From Tsukamurella sputi (GTDB taxonomy: Bacteria; Actinomycetota; Actinomycetes; Mycobacteriales; Mycobacteriaceae), in the NCBI RefSeq assembly GCF_007858445.1, contig NZ_VIGV01000003.1:434001-498000 (forward strand): 64,000 bases of DNA. Reading direction: 5' to 3'. The translations under genes and the position numbers were made by a program. A model generated the notes under the pieces. It saw only the letters and a list, made by a program, of their open reading frames with translations, was not told the origin of the DNA and did not search any database. Of this stretch, positions 8,101 through 16,873 are shown one piece after another. Position 1 is the stretch's first letter, and each line of letters opens with the position of its first letter.

Positions 8101-9615
8101 ATGCTGTTCGCCGAGGTCGTCGCCGCCTCCACCGAGGTCGCGGGCACCCGGTCGCGCACCGCGAAGATCGCCGCGCTGGCCGCCCTGCTCCGCACCGCGC
8201 AGCCCGCGGACGTGCGCGCCGTGGTCGCCTGGCTGTCCGGGGAGCTTCTCCAGGGGCGGCTCGGAGCCGGGTGGCGCACCGTCGCGCGGACCGTCGACGG
8301 CCTGGCCCCCGCGGTGGAACCCACTCTGACCGTGGCGGAGGTCACCACCGCCCTCGACGAGCTGGCCGGGACGTCGGGTGCGGGCTCGGTCGCCCGACGG
8401 GACGCCGTCCTCGCCGGGATGTTCGGGCGCGCGACGGCGGAGGAGCAGCGCTTCCTCATCGGGCTCATCACCGGCGAGCTGCGCCAGGGCGCCCTCGCGG
8501 GCGTGGTGACCGATGCGGTGGCCCGCGCCGCGGAGGTACCGCTCGAGACGGTGCGCCGCGCGGCGATGCTCTCGGGCTCGCTGCCCGACACCGCGGCCGC
8601 GGCGCTCCGCGGCGGCGCGGACGAGCTCGCGGGATTCGGTCTCGAGCTGCTGCGCGGTGTCTCGCCGATGCTCGCTTCGCCGGCCGAGGATGTGGCGTCC
8701 GCGCTGGCGGACCTGGGGCCGGATGTGAGCGTCGAGTTCAAGCTGGACGGCGCGCGGATCCAGGTCCACCGGCGGGGCGACGAGGTCCGCGTCTACACCC
8801 GCACACTCCGCGACATCACCGATGCGGTGCCCGAGATCGTCGCGCTCGCCCGGGAACTGCCGTGCCGGTCCGTCGTGCTCGACGGTGAGTCGCTCGCGCT
8901 GACCGACGCGGGGCGGCCGCGGCCCTTCCAGGAGACGATGAGCAGGTTCGGCGCGGCGGAGGGTCCCGCGGTGTTGCGGCCCTTCTTCTTCGATTGCCTG
9001 CACCTCGACGGTCGCGACCTGCTCGACGAGCCGCTGTCGGTGCGGCTCGAGGCCCTCGAGGAGGTGGCGGGTGCGCTGCGCATCCCCGCCCTGACCAGGC
9101 CCACGCTCGACGAGGCCTCGGCGCAGTACTCGGCGGCGCTCGCCGCGGGGCACGAGGGCGTGATGGTCAAGGCGTTGGATTCGCCCTACGCCGCGGGCCG
9201 CCGCGGTCGGGCCTGGCAGAAGGTCAAGCAGACTTTCACGCTGGACCTGGTGGTGCTCGGCGCCGAATGGGGCTACGGCCGCCGCACGGGACTGCTGTCG
9301 AACCTGCACCTCGGGGCTCGCGACCCGAACGGCGGCGAGCCGATCATGGTCGGCAAGACCTTCAAGGGCCTTACGGACGCGCTGCTGCGCTGGCAGACGG
9401 ACGAGTTCCCGCTCCACGAGGCGTCACGGGACGAGCACACCGTGTACCTCCGGCCTGAGATCGTGGTCGAGATCGAGCTCGACGGCGTGCAGGTCTCGCG
9501 CCGCTACCCGGGCGGCGTGGCGCTGCGGTTCGCACGGGTCCTGCGCTACCGGCCGGACAAGACCGCCGCCGAGGCGGACACGATCGACGCGGTGCGCGCG
9601 CTGCTACCCGGGTAG
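8101..9615 (+). CDS. ligB: ATP-dependent DNA ligase (LigB type)
   Basis: This 504-residue protein matches the mycobacterial LigB (Rv3062, about 507 residues). An N-terminal helical DNA-binding domain (about residues 1-200) is followed by the nucleotidyltransferase domain with the adenylated lysine (Lys214) in FKLDGARIQ. Other ligase motifs are VLDGESLAL, EGVMVKALDSPY and the second-lysine block AWQKVKQTFTLDLVV, followed by an OB-fold region. It seals nicks in DNA using ATP, in addition to the essential NAD-dependent LigA, and is usually dispensable. The ATG at 8101 is preceded six bases upstream by a -10-like CACAAT and no ribosome binding site. Its end overlaps the convergent acyl-CoA synthetase gene by 12 bases. 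Confidence 0.9.
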   Translation: MLFAEVVAASTEVAGTRSRTAKIAALAALLRTAQPADVRAVVAWLSGELLQGRLGAGWRTVARTVDGLAPAVEPTLTVAEVTTALDELAGTSGAGSVARRDAVLAGMFGRATAEEQRFLIGLITGELRQGALAGVVTDAVARAAEVPLETVRRAAMLSGSLPDTAAAALRGGADELAGFGLELLRGVSPMLASPAEDVASALADLGPDVSVEFKLDGARIQVHRRGDEVRVYTRTLRDITDAVPEIVALARELPCRSVVLDGESLALTDAGRPRPFQETMSRFGAAEGPAVLRPFFFDCLHLDGRDLLDEPLSVRLEALEEVAGALRIPALTRPTLDEASAQYSAALAAGHEGVMVKALDSPYAAGRRGRAWQKVKQTFTLDLVVLGAEWGYGRRTGLLSNLHLGARDPNGGEPIMVGKTFKGLTDALLRWQTDEFPLHEASRDEHTVYLRPEIVVEIELDGVQVSRRYPGGVALRFARVLRYRPDKTAAEADTIDAVRALLPG

Positions 9616-11163
9616 CGGATCGGTGGCGTCGATCCCGTCGGCGACCAGCGCACGGCGGAGCACTTTGAACGACGGGGTGCGGGGCAGCTCGTCGACGATG
9701 CGCACCCTCCGCGGGAACTGCCGCGGGCCGAGATCCGGTTGCGCCCCGAGGAAGTCGGCGAGCTCCTGCGCGGACAGCGCTGCCCCCGGACGGAGAACGA
9801 GGGCCGCCGCCACCTGGTCGCCCACGCGATCGGGCAGCCCGTAGACGGCGGCCTCCGCGACGGCCGGATGCCGCAGCAGGGCGCGTTCGATCGGCGCGAC
9901 GCCCAGGTTCTCCCCGCCCACCCGCATCCAGTCACCGGTGCGTCCGGCGAAGTGCACGTACCCCGCTTCGTCGACGTAGGCGAGATCGCCGGTGCGATAC
10001 ACGCCGCCGTCCGCGCGCGCCGCATCCGCGGCGGGATCGTTGTAGTAGCCCGAGAAGCCGCCCGTACCGGCGGTGTTCACGAGCTCACCGATCGCGTCGT
10101 CCGCGTTGAGCAGCGTCCCGTCGGGAGCGGTCCGGGCCCGCGGACACTCCTGCGTCGTCCCGGGCTTCCAGACGGCGACACCGTCTGGCAGGGGCCCCAG
10201 CGCATCCGGCGGCGTGTCCGGCGTGCGGGCGATGGCGACGCCGTTCTCCGACGAGCCGTAGCCGTCCTGCACGTGGCAGCCGAATCGTGCGGCGAACGCG
10301 GCGATGTCGTCGGCGCGGCCCTCGTTGCCGTAGAGCACCCGCAGGGGATTGTCGGCGTCGTCGGGCCGTTCCGGCGTGGCGAGGATGTACGACAGCGGTG
10401 TGCCCACGTAGTTCGCGTAGGTGGCGCCGTACCGCCGTACGTCGGGTAGGAAGGCCGAGGCGGAGAACCGTTCCGCGAGGGCGATGGTGGCTCCGGCCGC
10501 GACAGCGACCGCCCAGCCGGCCAGGAGCGCGTTCGAGTGGAACAGCGGCATCGCGATGTACGCGGTGTCGTCGCCGGACAGACGGAACCGCTGCGCCAGC
10601 ATGATCCCGGCGCCCGTGAACTTGCCGTGCGTCGCCTGCACGGCCTTGGGTTCGCCACTGGTCCCCGAGGTGAAGACGAGGGCGAGCAGACTGTCGGGCG
10701 TGACCCCGGCGATCGGCACGGGCGCGCCGGCGTGGTCGTCCAGCAACGCCGCCCACCGCGGACCGTCGAGATCGATGACGGGGACGCCGAGATCGAGGCC
10801 GTCCACGAGCGCGGCGTGGCGGCCCTGCGTGAGCACGACGCCGCAGTCCGCCAGGGCGACGTCCCGCGCGAGCGCCTCCCCGCGACGGGTCGGGTTGAGC
10901 CCCACCACGACCGCGCCCGACAGCGCGGCGGCGCCGAGCAGGAAGGAGAACTCGGGGACGTTGTCCGCGAGAACCCCGACGTGCGGTGGAGCGCCGTCGG
11001 GCAGGAGCTCCCGCAGCACGGCGGCGCGGACGGAGGACTCGGTGACGTGCTCCGTCCAGGTCCACACGCGATCGCCGGCTCGCAGGCCCGCACCGGGATC
11101 GCCGGCACGGGCACGGAGCAGGTCGGCGACCGTCGGAAGTGTCTGGGAGCCCGCGCCGCTCAT
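9604..11163 (-). CDS. fadD17: Acyl-CoA synthetase, FadD17-like (steroid side-chain CoA ligase)
   Basis: This 519-residue AMP-forming ligase has the P-loop-like TSGTSGEPKAVQ at about residue 170, GYGSSENGV, YRTGDLAYVDE and the C-terminal block RVGGENLGVAPIE. The C-terminal PRTPSFKVLRRAL supplies the late catalytic lysine region. It activates carboxylic acids as CoA thioesters through an acyl-adenylate. Its place at the end of a fadE26-fadE27 operon behind a KstR box matches M. tuberculosis fadD17 (Rv3504-Rv3506 order), so its substrate is probably a sterol side-chain acid. The start lies one base after the stop of the GMC oxidoreductase gene, indicating one transcript. Confidence 0.82.
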   Translation of the reverse strand: MSGAGSQTLPTVADLLRARAGDPGAGLRAGDRVWTWTEHVTESSVRAAVLRELLPDGAPPHVGVLADNVPEFSFLLGAAALSGAVVVGLNPTRRGEALARDVALADCGVVLTQGRHAALVDGLDLGVPVIDLDGPRWAALLDDHAGAPVPIAGVTPDSLLALVFTSGTSGEPKAVQATHGKFTGAGIMLAQRFRLSGDDTAYIAMPLFHSNALLAGWAVAVAAGATIALAERFSASAFLPDVRRYGATYANYVGTPLSYILATPERPDDADNPLRVLYGNEGRADDIAAFAARFGCHVQDGYGSSENGVAIARTPDTPPDALGPLPDGVAVWKPGTTQECPRARTAPDGTLLNADDAIGELVNTAGTGGFSGYYNDPAADAARADGGVYRTGDLAYVDEAGYVHFAGRTGDWMRVGGENLGVAPIERALLRHPAVAEAAVYGLPDRVGDQVAAALVLRPGAALSAQELADFLGAQPDLGPRQFPRRVRIVDELPRTPSFKVLRRALVADGIDATDPLPG

Positions 11164-11164
11164 C

Positions 11165-12808
11165 TCAGGCGCCGAGGAACCGCGCGCACATCTCGCCGAT
11201 CATGTACGACGGCGCGTTCGTGTTGCCGCCGGTGATGGACGGCATGATCGAGGCGTCCGCGATGCGCAGGCCCTCGATCCCGTTGACGCGCAGCTGCGGA
11301 TCGACGACCGACCGCTCGTCGGTGCCCATCCTGCAGGTGCCCACCGGGTGGTACACCGAGTGCACGCGGTTCGGCAGCTCGCGGCGCAGCGCGGCGTCGT
11401 CCATGAAGGAGGCGCCCGGGGTGAACTCCTCGCTCACCATCGGCGCGACCGACGGATGGCGCATCACCTCGCGGATCATGCCGATGCCCTCCATCAGAAC
11501 CTCGGTGTCCTGGGGATCGGAGAGGTAGCCCGGGTCGATCAGGGGCTGCTCCAACGGATCCGCGGAGTTCAGGCGCAGCTCGCCGCGGCTCTGCGGGTAG
11601 ATGAGCGTCGGCAGGATGGTCAGGCCGGGGCGCGGGTCGACCATGTGCAGCTTGTCGGCGTCCTGGTTCGGCGTCGGATAGTTCCACGGCAGGCAGTGGA
11701 TCTGCAGGTCCGGGATGTTCTTCGCGTACGAGGTGCGCACGAAGGCGGCGGCGTCGAAGACCGTGTTGGCCATGAAGCTCTCGCCGGGATTGCGCCACTC
11801 CTGAGCCAGGCCCTTCGCGAAGTAGGCGGGGGTGCCCTTGTGCACCGCGTCCTTCATGAGGAAGGTCAGCGGGACGAAGAGGTGATCGTGCAGGTTCTGG
11901 CCCACCGGGAGGTCGGCGTGGACGTCGATGCCCTTCTCGCGCAGGTGCGCACCCGGTCCGATGCCCGAGAGCATGAGGATCTGCGGCGTCCCGATCACGC
12001 CACCCGAGACGATCACCTCGCGGTTGGCGCGGATCGTGGTGACGGAGTTCCCGTCGAGCACCTCGACGCCCGTGGCACGACCGTTCTCGATCACCACTCG
12101 CTTGACGTGGGCGTTCACGTGGACCCGCAGGTTCGGCCGGGCCTCGCGCAGGTAGCCGTGCGCCGAGCTGAACCGCGTTCCGCCGGAGGCGCTCTGCTGG
12201 AAGACGCTGACGCCCTCCTGTGACGGACCGTTGTAGTCCTCGATGATCGGCGTGTTCAGGGTGGACGAGAGCGCCCGCATGTAGGACTTGGTGGCCGCGG
12301 TGAGGTGGCGCTGGCGGGTGACCTCGATGGGACCGCCGGTGCCGCGCAGGTCGGTGGCGCCGTCCTCCCAGTTCTCGAGCCGCTTGAAGGCGGGCAGGAC
12401 GCCCTCGTAGTCCCAGCCGGTCGCGCCCTCGGCGGCCCACGAGTCGTAGTTCGCGCGATTGCCGCGCACGAAGAGCATGCCGTTGATCGAGCTCGAACCG
12501 CCGAGGATCTTGCCGCGGGTCATCGGGATCCGGCGGTCATTGGCGAACTTCTGGGGGACCGAGTACTGCTTCCACGCGACCCGGGACTTGAGCTGCGGCA
12601 CCGTGTGGACCATCGAGATCATGCCCGGCACCTGGGCGAGCCGCGTGTTGTCGTTGCGGCCCGCCTCGAGCAGCGCCACGGTGGCCCCGGTATCGGCGAG
12701 CCGGCCGGCCACCACCGAACCGGCGCTGCCGGAACCGATGACGACGTAGTCGACGGCCTCGTTCGGCGACAGGGCGGTGGTCGCGGTCTTGTACGGCTTG
12801 CGGATCAT
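11165..12808 (-). CDS. GMC-family FAD-dependent oxidoreductase (choline dehydrogenase-like)
   Basis: This 547-residue flavoprotein opens with the dinucleotide-binding motif VIGSGSAGSVVAGRLAD at about residue 23, has the GMC signature GKILGGSSSINGM near residue 100 and the second signature SGGVIGTPQILMLSGIG near residue 290. It ends with the active-site His/Asn region (VYHPVGTCRMG and a final TGGNTNAPS). GMC enzymes oxidise alcohols to aldehydes or ketones. The ATG overlaps the fadE27-like stop (ATGA) and fadD17 starts one base later, so it is embedded in the sterol side-chain operon. I recall no equivalent between fadE27 and fadD17 in M. tuberculosis; the substrate, perhaps a sterol or side-chain alcohol, is inference. 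Confidence 0.85.
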   Translation of the reverse strand: MIRKPYKTATTALSPNEAVDYVVIGSGSAGSVVAGRLADTGATVALLEAGRNDNTRLAQVPGMISMVHTVPQLKSRVAWKQYSVPQKFANDRRIPMTRGKILGGSSSINGMLFVRGNRANYDSWAAEGATGWDYEGVLPAFKRLENWEDGATDLRGTGGPIEVTRQRHLTAATKSYMRALSSTLNTPIIEDYNGPSQEGVSVFQQSASGGTRFSSAHGYLREARPNLRVHVNAHVKRVVIENGRATGVEVLDGNSVTTIRANREVIVSGGVIGTPQILMLSGIGPGAHLREKGIDVHADLPVGQNLHDHLFVPLTFLMKDAVHKGTPAYFAKGLAQEWRNPGESFMANTVFDAAAFVRTSYAKNIPDLQIHCLPWNYPTPNQDADKLHMVDPRPGLTILPTLIYPQSRGELRLNSADPLEQPLIDPGYLSDPQDTEVLMEGIGMIREVMRHPSVAPMVSEEFTPGASFMDDAALRRELPNRVHSVYHPVGTCRMGTDERSVVDPQLRVNGIEGLRIADASIMPSITGGNTNAPSYMIGEMCARFLGA

Positions 12809-13887
12809 GCGGGGTTCCTTCCGGCGAGGGTCGCGCCGAGGGCGCGGAGATGGGCCGTCGCGCCGCCGAGCGCGAACTCCGCGCGCTTGGCCGCCACGAA
12901 GTAGCGATGGGTGGGGTGATCGGTGTCGATGCCGACGCCGCCGTGCACGTGGACGGTGGTGTGCGCCACGCGGTGTCCGGCCTCGGCGGCCCAGAACTTG
13001 GCGGTCGCGATCTCCGCCTCGGCGTCGAGGCCCTCGGATTCGCGCCAGGCGGCCTCCAGCACCGTGAGGCGGACGGCTTCGACATCGATGTAGGCATCGG
13101 CGAGACGTTGCCGGACGGCCTGGAAGCTGCCGATCTGTTTGCCGAACTGCTCGCGGGTGCGGGCGTAGTCGGCCGTCAGTTCGAGGGCGCGCTCGGTGAT
13201 GCCGGCCTGGAGGGCGCACCAACCGATGGTCGCGAGGCGGCGTGCCCGCCCGGGGGTGTCGGCGGCGCCGAGCCGCGCGGTCGCAGGCAGGTTCAGCGCC
13301 TCGGCCTCGACGAGGGCCGTGTCGGTGCCGTTGCCCACGTGCTGGCCGGTGATGCTCACGCCCGCGGTCTCCCGCGGGACCAGGAACAGCGCCGGTCCGT
13401 CCGCCGTCACGGCCTCGATCAGCAGCAGATCCGCGAAGGAGGCCGACGCGACGGCTGTCTGCGCCCCGTCGAGTCGCCAGCCGTCGGCGGCGGGCCTGGC
13501 GGTGAAACCCGTCAGGTCGTCGCCGAGCGCGATCGCGGCCGTCGCGGTGCCGCGGACGAGCGGCACGAGCCACTGCTCGAGCTGGTCGGGCGTACCCGCG
13601 CCTGCGAGGATCTCCCCGGCGACGAGGATCGAGTCGAGGTACGGCGCGGGTGCGACGGCGCGCCCGAGTTCGGCGAGGACCGCGGTGTGCGCGAGCAGGC
13701 CCAGGCCGCCGCCTCCGACCGTGGAGGGGAGAGCGGCGTCGAGCACGCCCGAGCGGGCGAGCGCGGCCCACAGCTCCGGATCGAGCCCGGAATCGGTGGG
13801 GCGCGGCGTCTTCGCCGACCAGGATTCGACGATGCGCCGGGTGAGGTCGGCGAGGTCGGTCCGGGCTTCGGGGACGGTGAAATCCAT
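12805..13887 (-). CDS. fadE27: Acyl-CoA dehydrogenase, FadE27-like (ChsE5-type subunit)
   Basis: This 360-residue protein has the acyl-CoA dehydrogenase fold, with VAPAPYLDSILVAGEIL in the N-terminal part and REQFGKQIGSFQAVRQRLAD plus HGGVGIDTDHPTHRYF in the C-terminal helical part. It is shorter than typical homotetrameric enzymes. In M. tuberculosis, FadE26 and FadE27 (ChsE4-ChsE5) form a mixed alpha2-beta2 enzyme that dehydrogenates sterol side-chain CoA esters. The adjacent FadE26-like gene 17 bases upstream and the shared KstR promoter support the same pairing here. Its stop overlaps the next start (ATGA). Confidence 0.85.
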   Translation of the reverse strand: MDFTVPEARTDLADLTRRIVESWSAKTPRPTDSGLDPELWAALARSGVLDAALPSTVGGGGLGLLAHTAVLAELGRAVAPAPYLDSILVAGEILAGAGTPDQLEQWLVPLVRGTATAAIALGDDLTGFTARPAADGWRLDGAQTAVASASFADLLLIEAVTADGPALFLVPRETAGVSITGQHVGNGTDTALVEAEALNLPATARLGAADTPGRARRLATIGWCALQAGITERALELTADYARTREQFGKQIGSFQAVRQRLADAYIDVEAVRLTVLEAAWRESEGLDAEAEIATAKFWAAEAGHRVAHTTVHVHGGVGIDTDHPTHRYFVAAKRAEFALGGATAHLRALGATLAGRNPA

Positions 13888-13904
13888 GTCTTCTCCTTGA
13901 CGTC

Positions 13905-15086
13905 CTAGCGGCTGACGGGGAGCCGCAGGCCGGCGCCGGCGATCAGGTCGCGCTGGATCTCGTTGGTGCCTCCACCGAAGGTGAGGATCAGCGAGCTGCG
14001 GTGCAGGCGTTCGATGCGGCCACGCAGCAGCGCGCCCGGCGAACCCGCGCGCACGATGGCGGCGGTGCCGAGCACCTCCATGAGCAGCCGGTACCCCTCG
14101 GTCGCGTACTCGGTGCCGAAGACCTTGGTGGCGGAGGCGTCGGCGGGGCCGAGCTCGCTGTGGTCCGCGGCCCAGGCGATCTTCCAGTTGCGCAGCTTGA
14201 GGTACTGGGCGTGCGCGTAGACGCGGGCGAGATGCGTGCGCACCCACTCGGCGTCGATGACGCGGGAGCCGTCGGCGAGCCGCGTGTTCTGGGCCCAGAG
14301 CCGCACCTGGCGCTCGGAGTCGAGCAAGGGGGCGGCGGAGGTCAGTGCGACGCGTTCGTGGTTGAGCTGGTTGGTGATCAGCTTCCACCCGCCGTGCAGT
14401 TCGCCCACGACCGACGTGGCCGGTACCCGCACGTCCTGGTAGTAGGTGGCCGAGGTGCCGGGGCCCGCGACGGTGTGCACCTTGGTCCAGGAGAAGCCCT
14501 CGGCGTCGGTGGGCACCACCATGATCGAGATCCCGCGGTGACGCTGCGCCTCGGGGTCCGTGCGTGCGGCGAGCCAGATGTAATCCGCGTACTCGATGAG
14601 AGAGGTCCACATCTTCTGCCCGTTGATCACGAAGTCGTCGCCGTCGCGGACGGCCCGGGTCCGCAGGGACGCGAGATCGGTGCCGGCCTCGGGTTCGGAG
14701 TAGCCGATCGAGAAGTGCGTCTCGCCCGCGGCGATACCGGGCAGCAACTCGGCCTTCTGCTCCGCCGTACCGCCGGCCATGATGGCCGGCCCCACCGTGT
14801 TGACGGTGAGGAAGGGGACGGGCACACCGGCGACGGCGGCCTCGTCGGTGAAGATCAGCTGGTCGAGCATGGGGCGGGCCTGCCCGCCGTACTCCTCGGG
14901 CCAGCCGATGGCGAGCCAGCCGTCCTTGCCGAGTGTGCGGGTGATCTCCTTGTAGACCTCCCCGTCGCCGTACTCGCCGCCGCTTCCGAGAAGTGCCTCG
15001 CGACGCTCCGGGGTCATCAGCTGCGCGAAGTAGCCCCGCAGCTCGGCCCGCAGCTCCTGCTGTTCCGGCGCATAGTCGATCCGCAT
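13905..15086 (-). CDS. fadE26: Acyl-CoA dehydrogenase, FadE26-like (ChsE4-type subunit)
   Basis: This 393-residue acyl-CoA dehydrogenase has GWLAIGWPEEYGGQ near residue 55, the FAD/substrate block IGYSEPEAGTDLASLRTRA and GQKMWTSLIEYADYIW. The C-terminal FGGGTNEIQRDLIA contains the conserved region that contacts FAD. It is the expected partner of the FadE27-like protein encoded next, forming a heteromeric enzyme for side-chain beta-oxidation of sterols. ATG 15086 was chosen because it lies 10 bases after the KstR box; a start at 15104 would place the operator inside the gene. It is the first gene of a four-gene operon. Confidence 0.87.
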   Translation of the reverse strand: MRIDYAPEQQELRAELRGYFAQLMTPERREALLGSGGEYGDGEVYKEITRTLGKDGWLAIGWPEEYGGQARPMLDQLIFTDEAAVAGVPVPFLTVNTVGPAIMAGGTAEQKAELLPGIAAGETHFSIGYSEPEAGTDLASLRTRAVRDGDDFVINGQKMWTSLIEYADYIWLAARTDPEAQRHRGISIMVVPTDAEGFSWTKVHTVAGPGTSATYYQDVRVPATSVVGELHGGWKLITNQLNHERVALTSAAPLLDSERQVRLWAQNTRLADGSRVIDAEWVRTHLARVYAHAQYLKLRNWKIAWAADHSELGPADASATKVFGTEYATEGYRLLMEVLGTAAIVRAGSPGALLRGRIERLHRSSLILTFGGGTNEIQRDLIAGAGLRLPVSR

Positions 15087-15096
15087 GGCGTCACTG

Positions 15097-15110
15097 TAGA
15101 ACAAGTTCTA
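15097..15110. promoter_or_regulatory. KstR operator upstream of the fadE26 operon
   Basis: TAGAACAAGTTCTA, identical to the box at 1255, ends 10 bases upstream of the fadE26-like ATG on the minus strand. A second, less perfect box serves the divergent hsd4A operon 67 bases away. Confidence 0.88.
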
Positions 15111-15172
15111 GAAAAGTGGAACGAAACCGCGGTCTCGGCAGTATTTTCCTTGTCAGAGGGGCGCGTGCTCCG

Positions 15173-15190
15173 TAGCGAACAGGTTCTCGA
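15173..15190. promoter_or_regulatory. KstR operator upstream of hsd4A
   Basis: The sequence GCGAACAGGTTCTCGA contains the GAACAGGTTC core (15177-15186), a one-mismatch relative of the perfect boxes. It lies about 20 bases before the hsd4A-like ATG at 15207. Confidence 0.75.
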
Positions 15191-15206
15191 AATCGAAGGG
15201 TGGCAG

Positions 15207-16097
15207 ATGACGCAGGCAGACGTGGCGGGCCTCGACGGCAAGGTGGCGATCGTGACCGGTGCGGGGGCCGGCCTGGGCCGGGCCGAGGCGCTGGCGCTCG
15301 CCCGCGGCGGTGCCGCGGTCGTGGTGGGCGACGTCTCGCCCGCCGCCGAGGAGGTGGTCGCACAGATCCGCGCAGACGGGGGACGCGCAGAACTCGTGCT
15401 GGGCGACTCAGGCGACCGCGCGACCGCGGATGCGCTGATGGCGGCGGCCGAGGGGCTCGGCGGCCTGCACATCGTGGTCAACAATGCGGGCTTCTGTCGC
15501 GACAAGATGATCTTCTCGATGTCCGACGAGGAGTTCGACTCGGTGGTCCGCGTGCACCTGCGCGGGCACTTCCTGCTCTCCCGCAACGCGTCGGCGTACT
15601 GGCGGAACGCGGCCAAGGCGTCCGGTGGCGAGGTCTACGGCCGCGTGATCAACACCTCCTCGGAGGCCTTCCTCTTCGGCTCGGTCGGTCAGCCCAACTA
15701 CGCTGCGGCGAAGGCCGGGATCGCCGCGCTGACCATCGCCACGGCGCGCGGACTGGGGCGCTACGGCGTCCGCGCGAACGCGATCTGCCCGCGGGCCCGC
15801 ACCGCCATGACCGAGGGCGTCTTCGGCGACGCGCCCGACGGCACCGTCGACCCCCTGTCCGTGGACCACGTGGCACGGTTCGTGCGCTTCCTCGCCGGTC
15901 CGGAGGCCGCGAAGATCAACGGCCAGGTCTTCGTCGTGCACGGCGGCATGGTCGCCCTGATGGCGCCGCCCAGCCTGGAGGCGCGCTTCGACGCCGACGG
16001 CGGCCAGTGGGACGAGGCCGGTCTGGCCGCCGCGGTGGGCGGCTACTTCGCGGACCGCGACGACCGCATGTTCGTCGCAGCACAGTTGGAAGGGTGA
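15207..16097 (+). CDS. hsd4A: Short-chain dehydrogenase, Hsd4A-like (17beta-hydroxysteroid / 3-hydroxyacyl-CoA dehydrogenase)
   Basis: This 296-residue SDR has the cofactor motif TGAGAGLGRAEALAL near residue 20, NNAG, a catalytic serine in INTSSEAFLFG and the YAAAK tetrad motif. It continues with a C-terminal tail (PPSLEARFDADGGQWD) that closely resembles, from memory, Rv3502c. In mycobacteria Hsd4A oxidises 17beta-hydroxysteroids and side-chain 3-hydroxyacyl-CoA. A GAAGG ribosome binding site lies eight bases before the ATG and a KstR box lies upstream. It opens an operon with a second SDR and an NTF2-fold protein. Confidence 0.84.
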   Translation: MTQADVAGLDGKVAIVTGAGAGLGRAEALALARGGAAVVVGDVSPAAEEVVAQIRADGGRAELVLGDSGDRATADALMAAAEGLGGLHIVVNNAGFCRDKMIFSMSDEEFDSVVRVHLRGHFLLSRNASAYWRNAAKASGGEVYGRVINTSSEAFLFGSVGQPNYAAAKAGIAALTIATARGLGRYGVRANAICPRARTAMTEGVFGDAPDGTVDPLSVDHVARFVRFLAGPEAAKINGQVFVVHGGMVALMAPPSLEARFDADGGQWDEAGLAAAVGGYFADRDDRMFVAAQLEG

Positions 16098-16099
16098 TC

Positions 16100-16873
16100 A
16101 TGACGGACCGGACCGGAAGACTCAGCGGGAAAAGGGCGCTCATCACAGGCGCCGCGCGGGGGCAGGGTGCCGCCGTCGCGCGACGGTTCGTCGCGGAGGG
16201 TGCGCAGGTGCTCCTCGGTGACGTCCTCGACGAGCAGGGTGAGGCGCTCGCCGCCGAACTCGGCGACGCCGCGGTGTACCGGCATCTCGACGTGACGAGC
16301 GAGGACGACTGGGCCGCGGCGGTCGCGCAGGTGCAGGCCCGCTTCGGTGGGCTCGACGTGCTGGTCAACAACGCCGGCGTGCTGTTCTTCTCGGCGCTCG
16401 AGCAGACCGCCCTCGCAGACTACGAACGGGTGATCCGGATCAACCAGTTCGGCTGCTTCCTCGGGATGCGGGCCGCGGTGGAGCCGATGAAGGCCGTCGG
16501 TGGCGGGTCGATCGTGAACACCTCGTCGGTCGAGGGACTCGGGGGTATGCCCTACCTGACCGCCTACACGGCCAGCAAGTTCGCGATCCGCGGCATGACG
16601 AAGGCTGCGGCGATGGAGCTGGGGCAGTACGGCATCCGCGTCAACTCCGTGCACCCCGGCATGATCGACACCGCGATGGTCGCCGACGCCCTGGGCGGTA
16701 ACGAGCCGCCCACCGATTGGCTCAAGCAGCGCCTGCCGATCGGGCGACAGGGCACCGCCGACGAGATCGCCTCGCTCGTGCTGTTCGTGGCCTCCGACGA
16801 GGCGAGTTACAGCACCGGTGCCGAGTTCGTGGCCGACGGCGGCGCGACCGCGACCCACGCGCTGAAGCTCTAG
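16100..16873 (+). CDS. Short-chain dehydrogenase, 3alpha/20beta-hydroxysteroid dehydrogenase type (FabG3-like)
   Basis: This 257-residue classical SDR has TGAARGQGAAVARRF at about residue 17, NNAGVLFF, the catalytic serine in NTSSVEGLGG and YTASK. The layout DVTSEDDW and INQFGCFLGM is characteristic of the 3alpha(20beta)-hydroxysteroid dehydrogenase group (Rv2002-like). It would reversibly oxidise a ring or side-chain hydroxyl of a steroid with NAD. It starts two bases after the hsd4A stop and lies in the KstR-controlled operon. The exact position it oxidises cannot be told from sequence. Confidence 0.82.
   Translation: MTDRTGRLSGKRALITGAARGQGAAVARRFVAEGAQVLLGDVLDEQGEALAAELGDAAVYRHLDVTSEDDWAAAVAQVQARFGGLDVLVNNAGVLFFSALEQTALADYERVIRINQFGCFLGMRAAVEPMKAVGGGSIVNTSSVEGLGGMPYLTAYTASKFAIRGMTKAAAMELGQYGIRVNSVHPGMIDTAMVADALGGNEPPTDWLKQRLPIGRQGTADEIASLVLFVASDEASYSTGAEFVADGGATATHALKL

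Noticed and set aside
7999-9417. Extension of the DrrA frame across the ligase gene
   Set aside because: Antisense to ligB; homology to ABC ATPases starts only after 7998.
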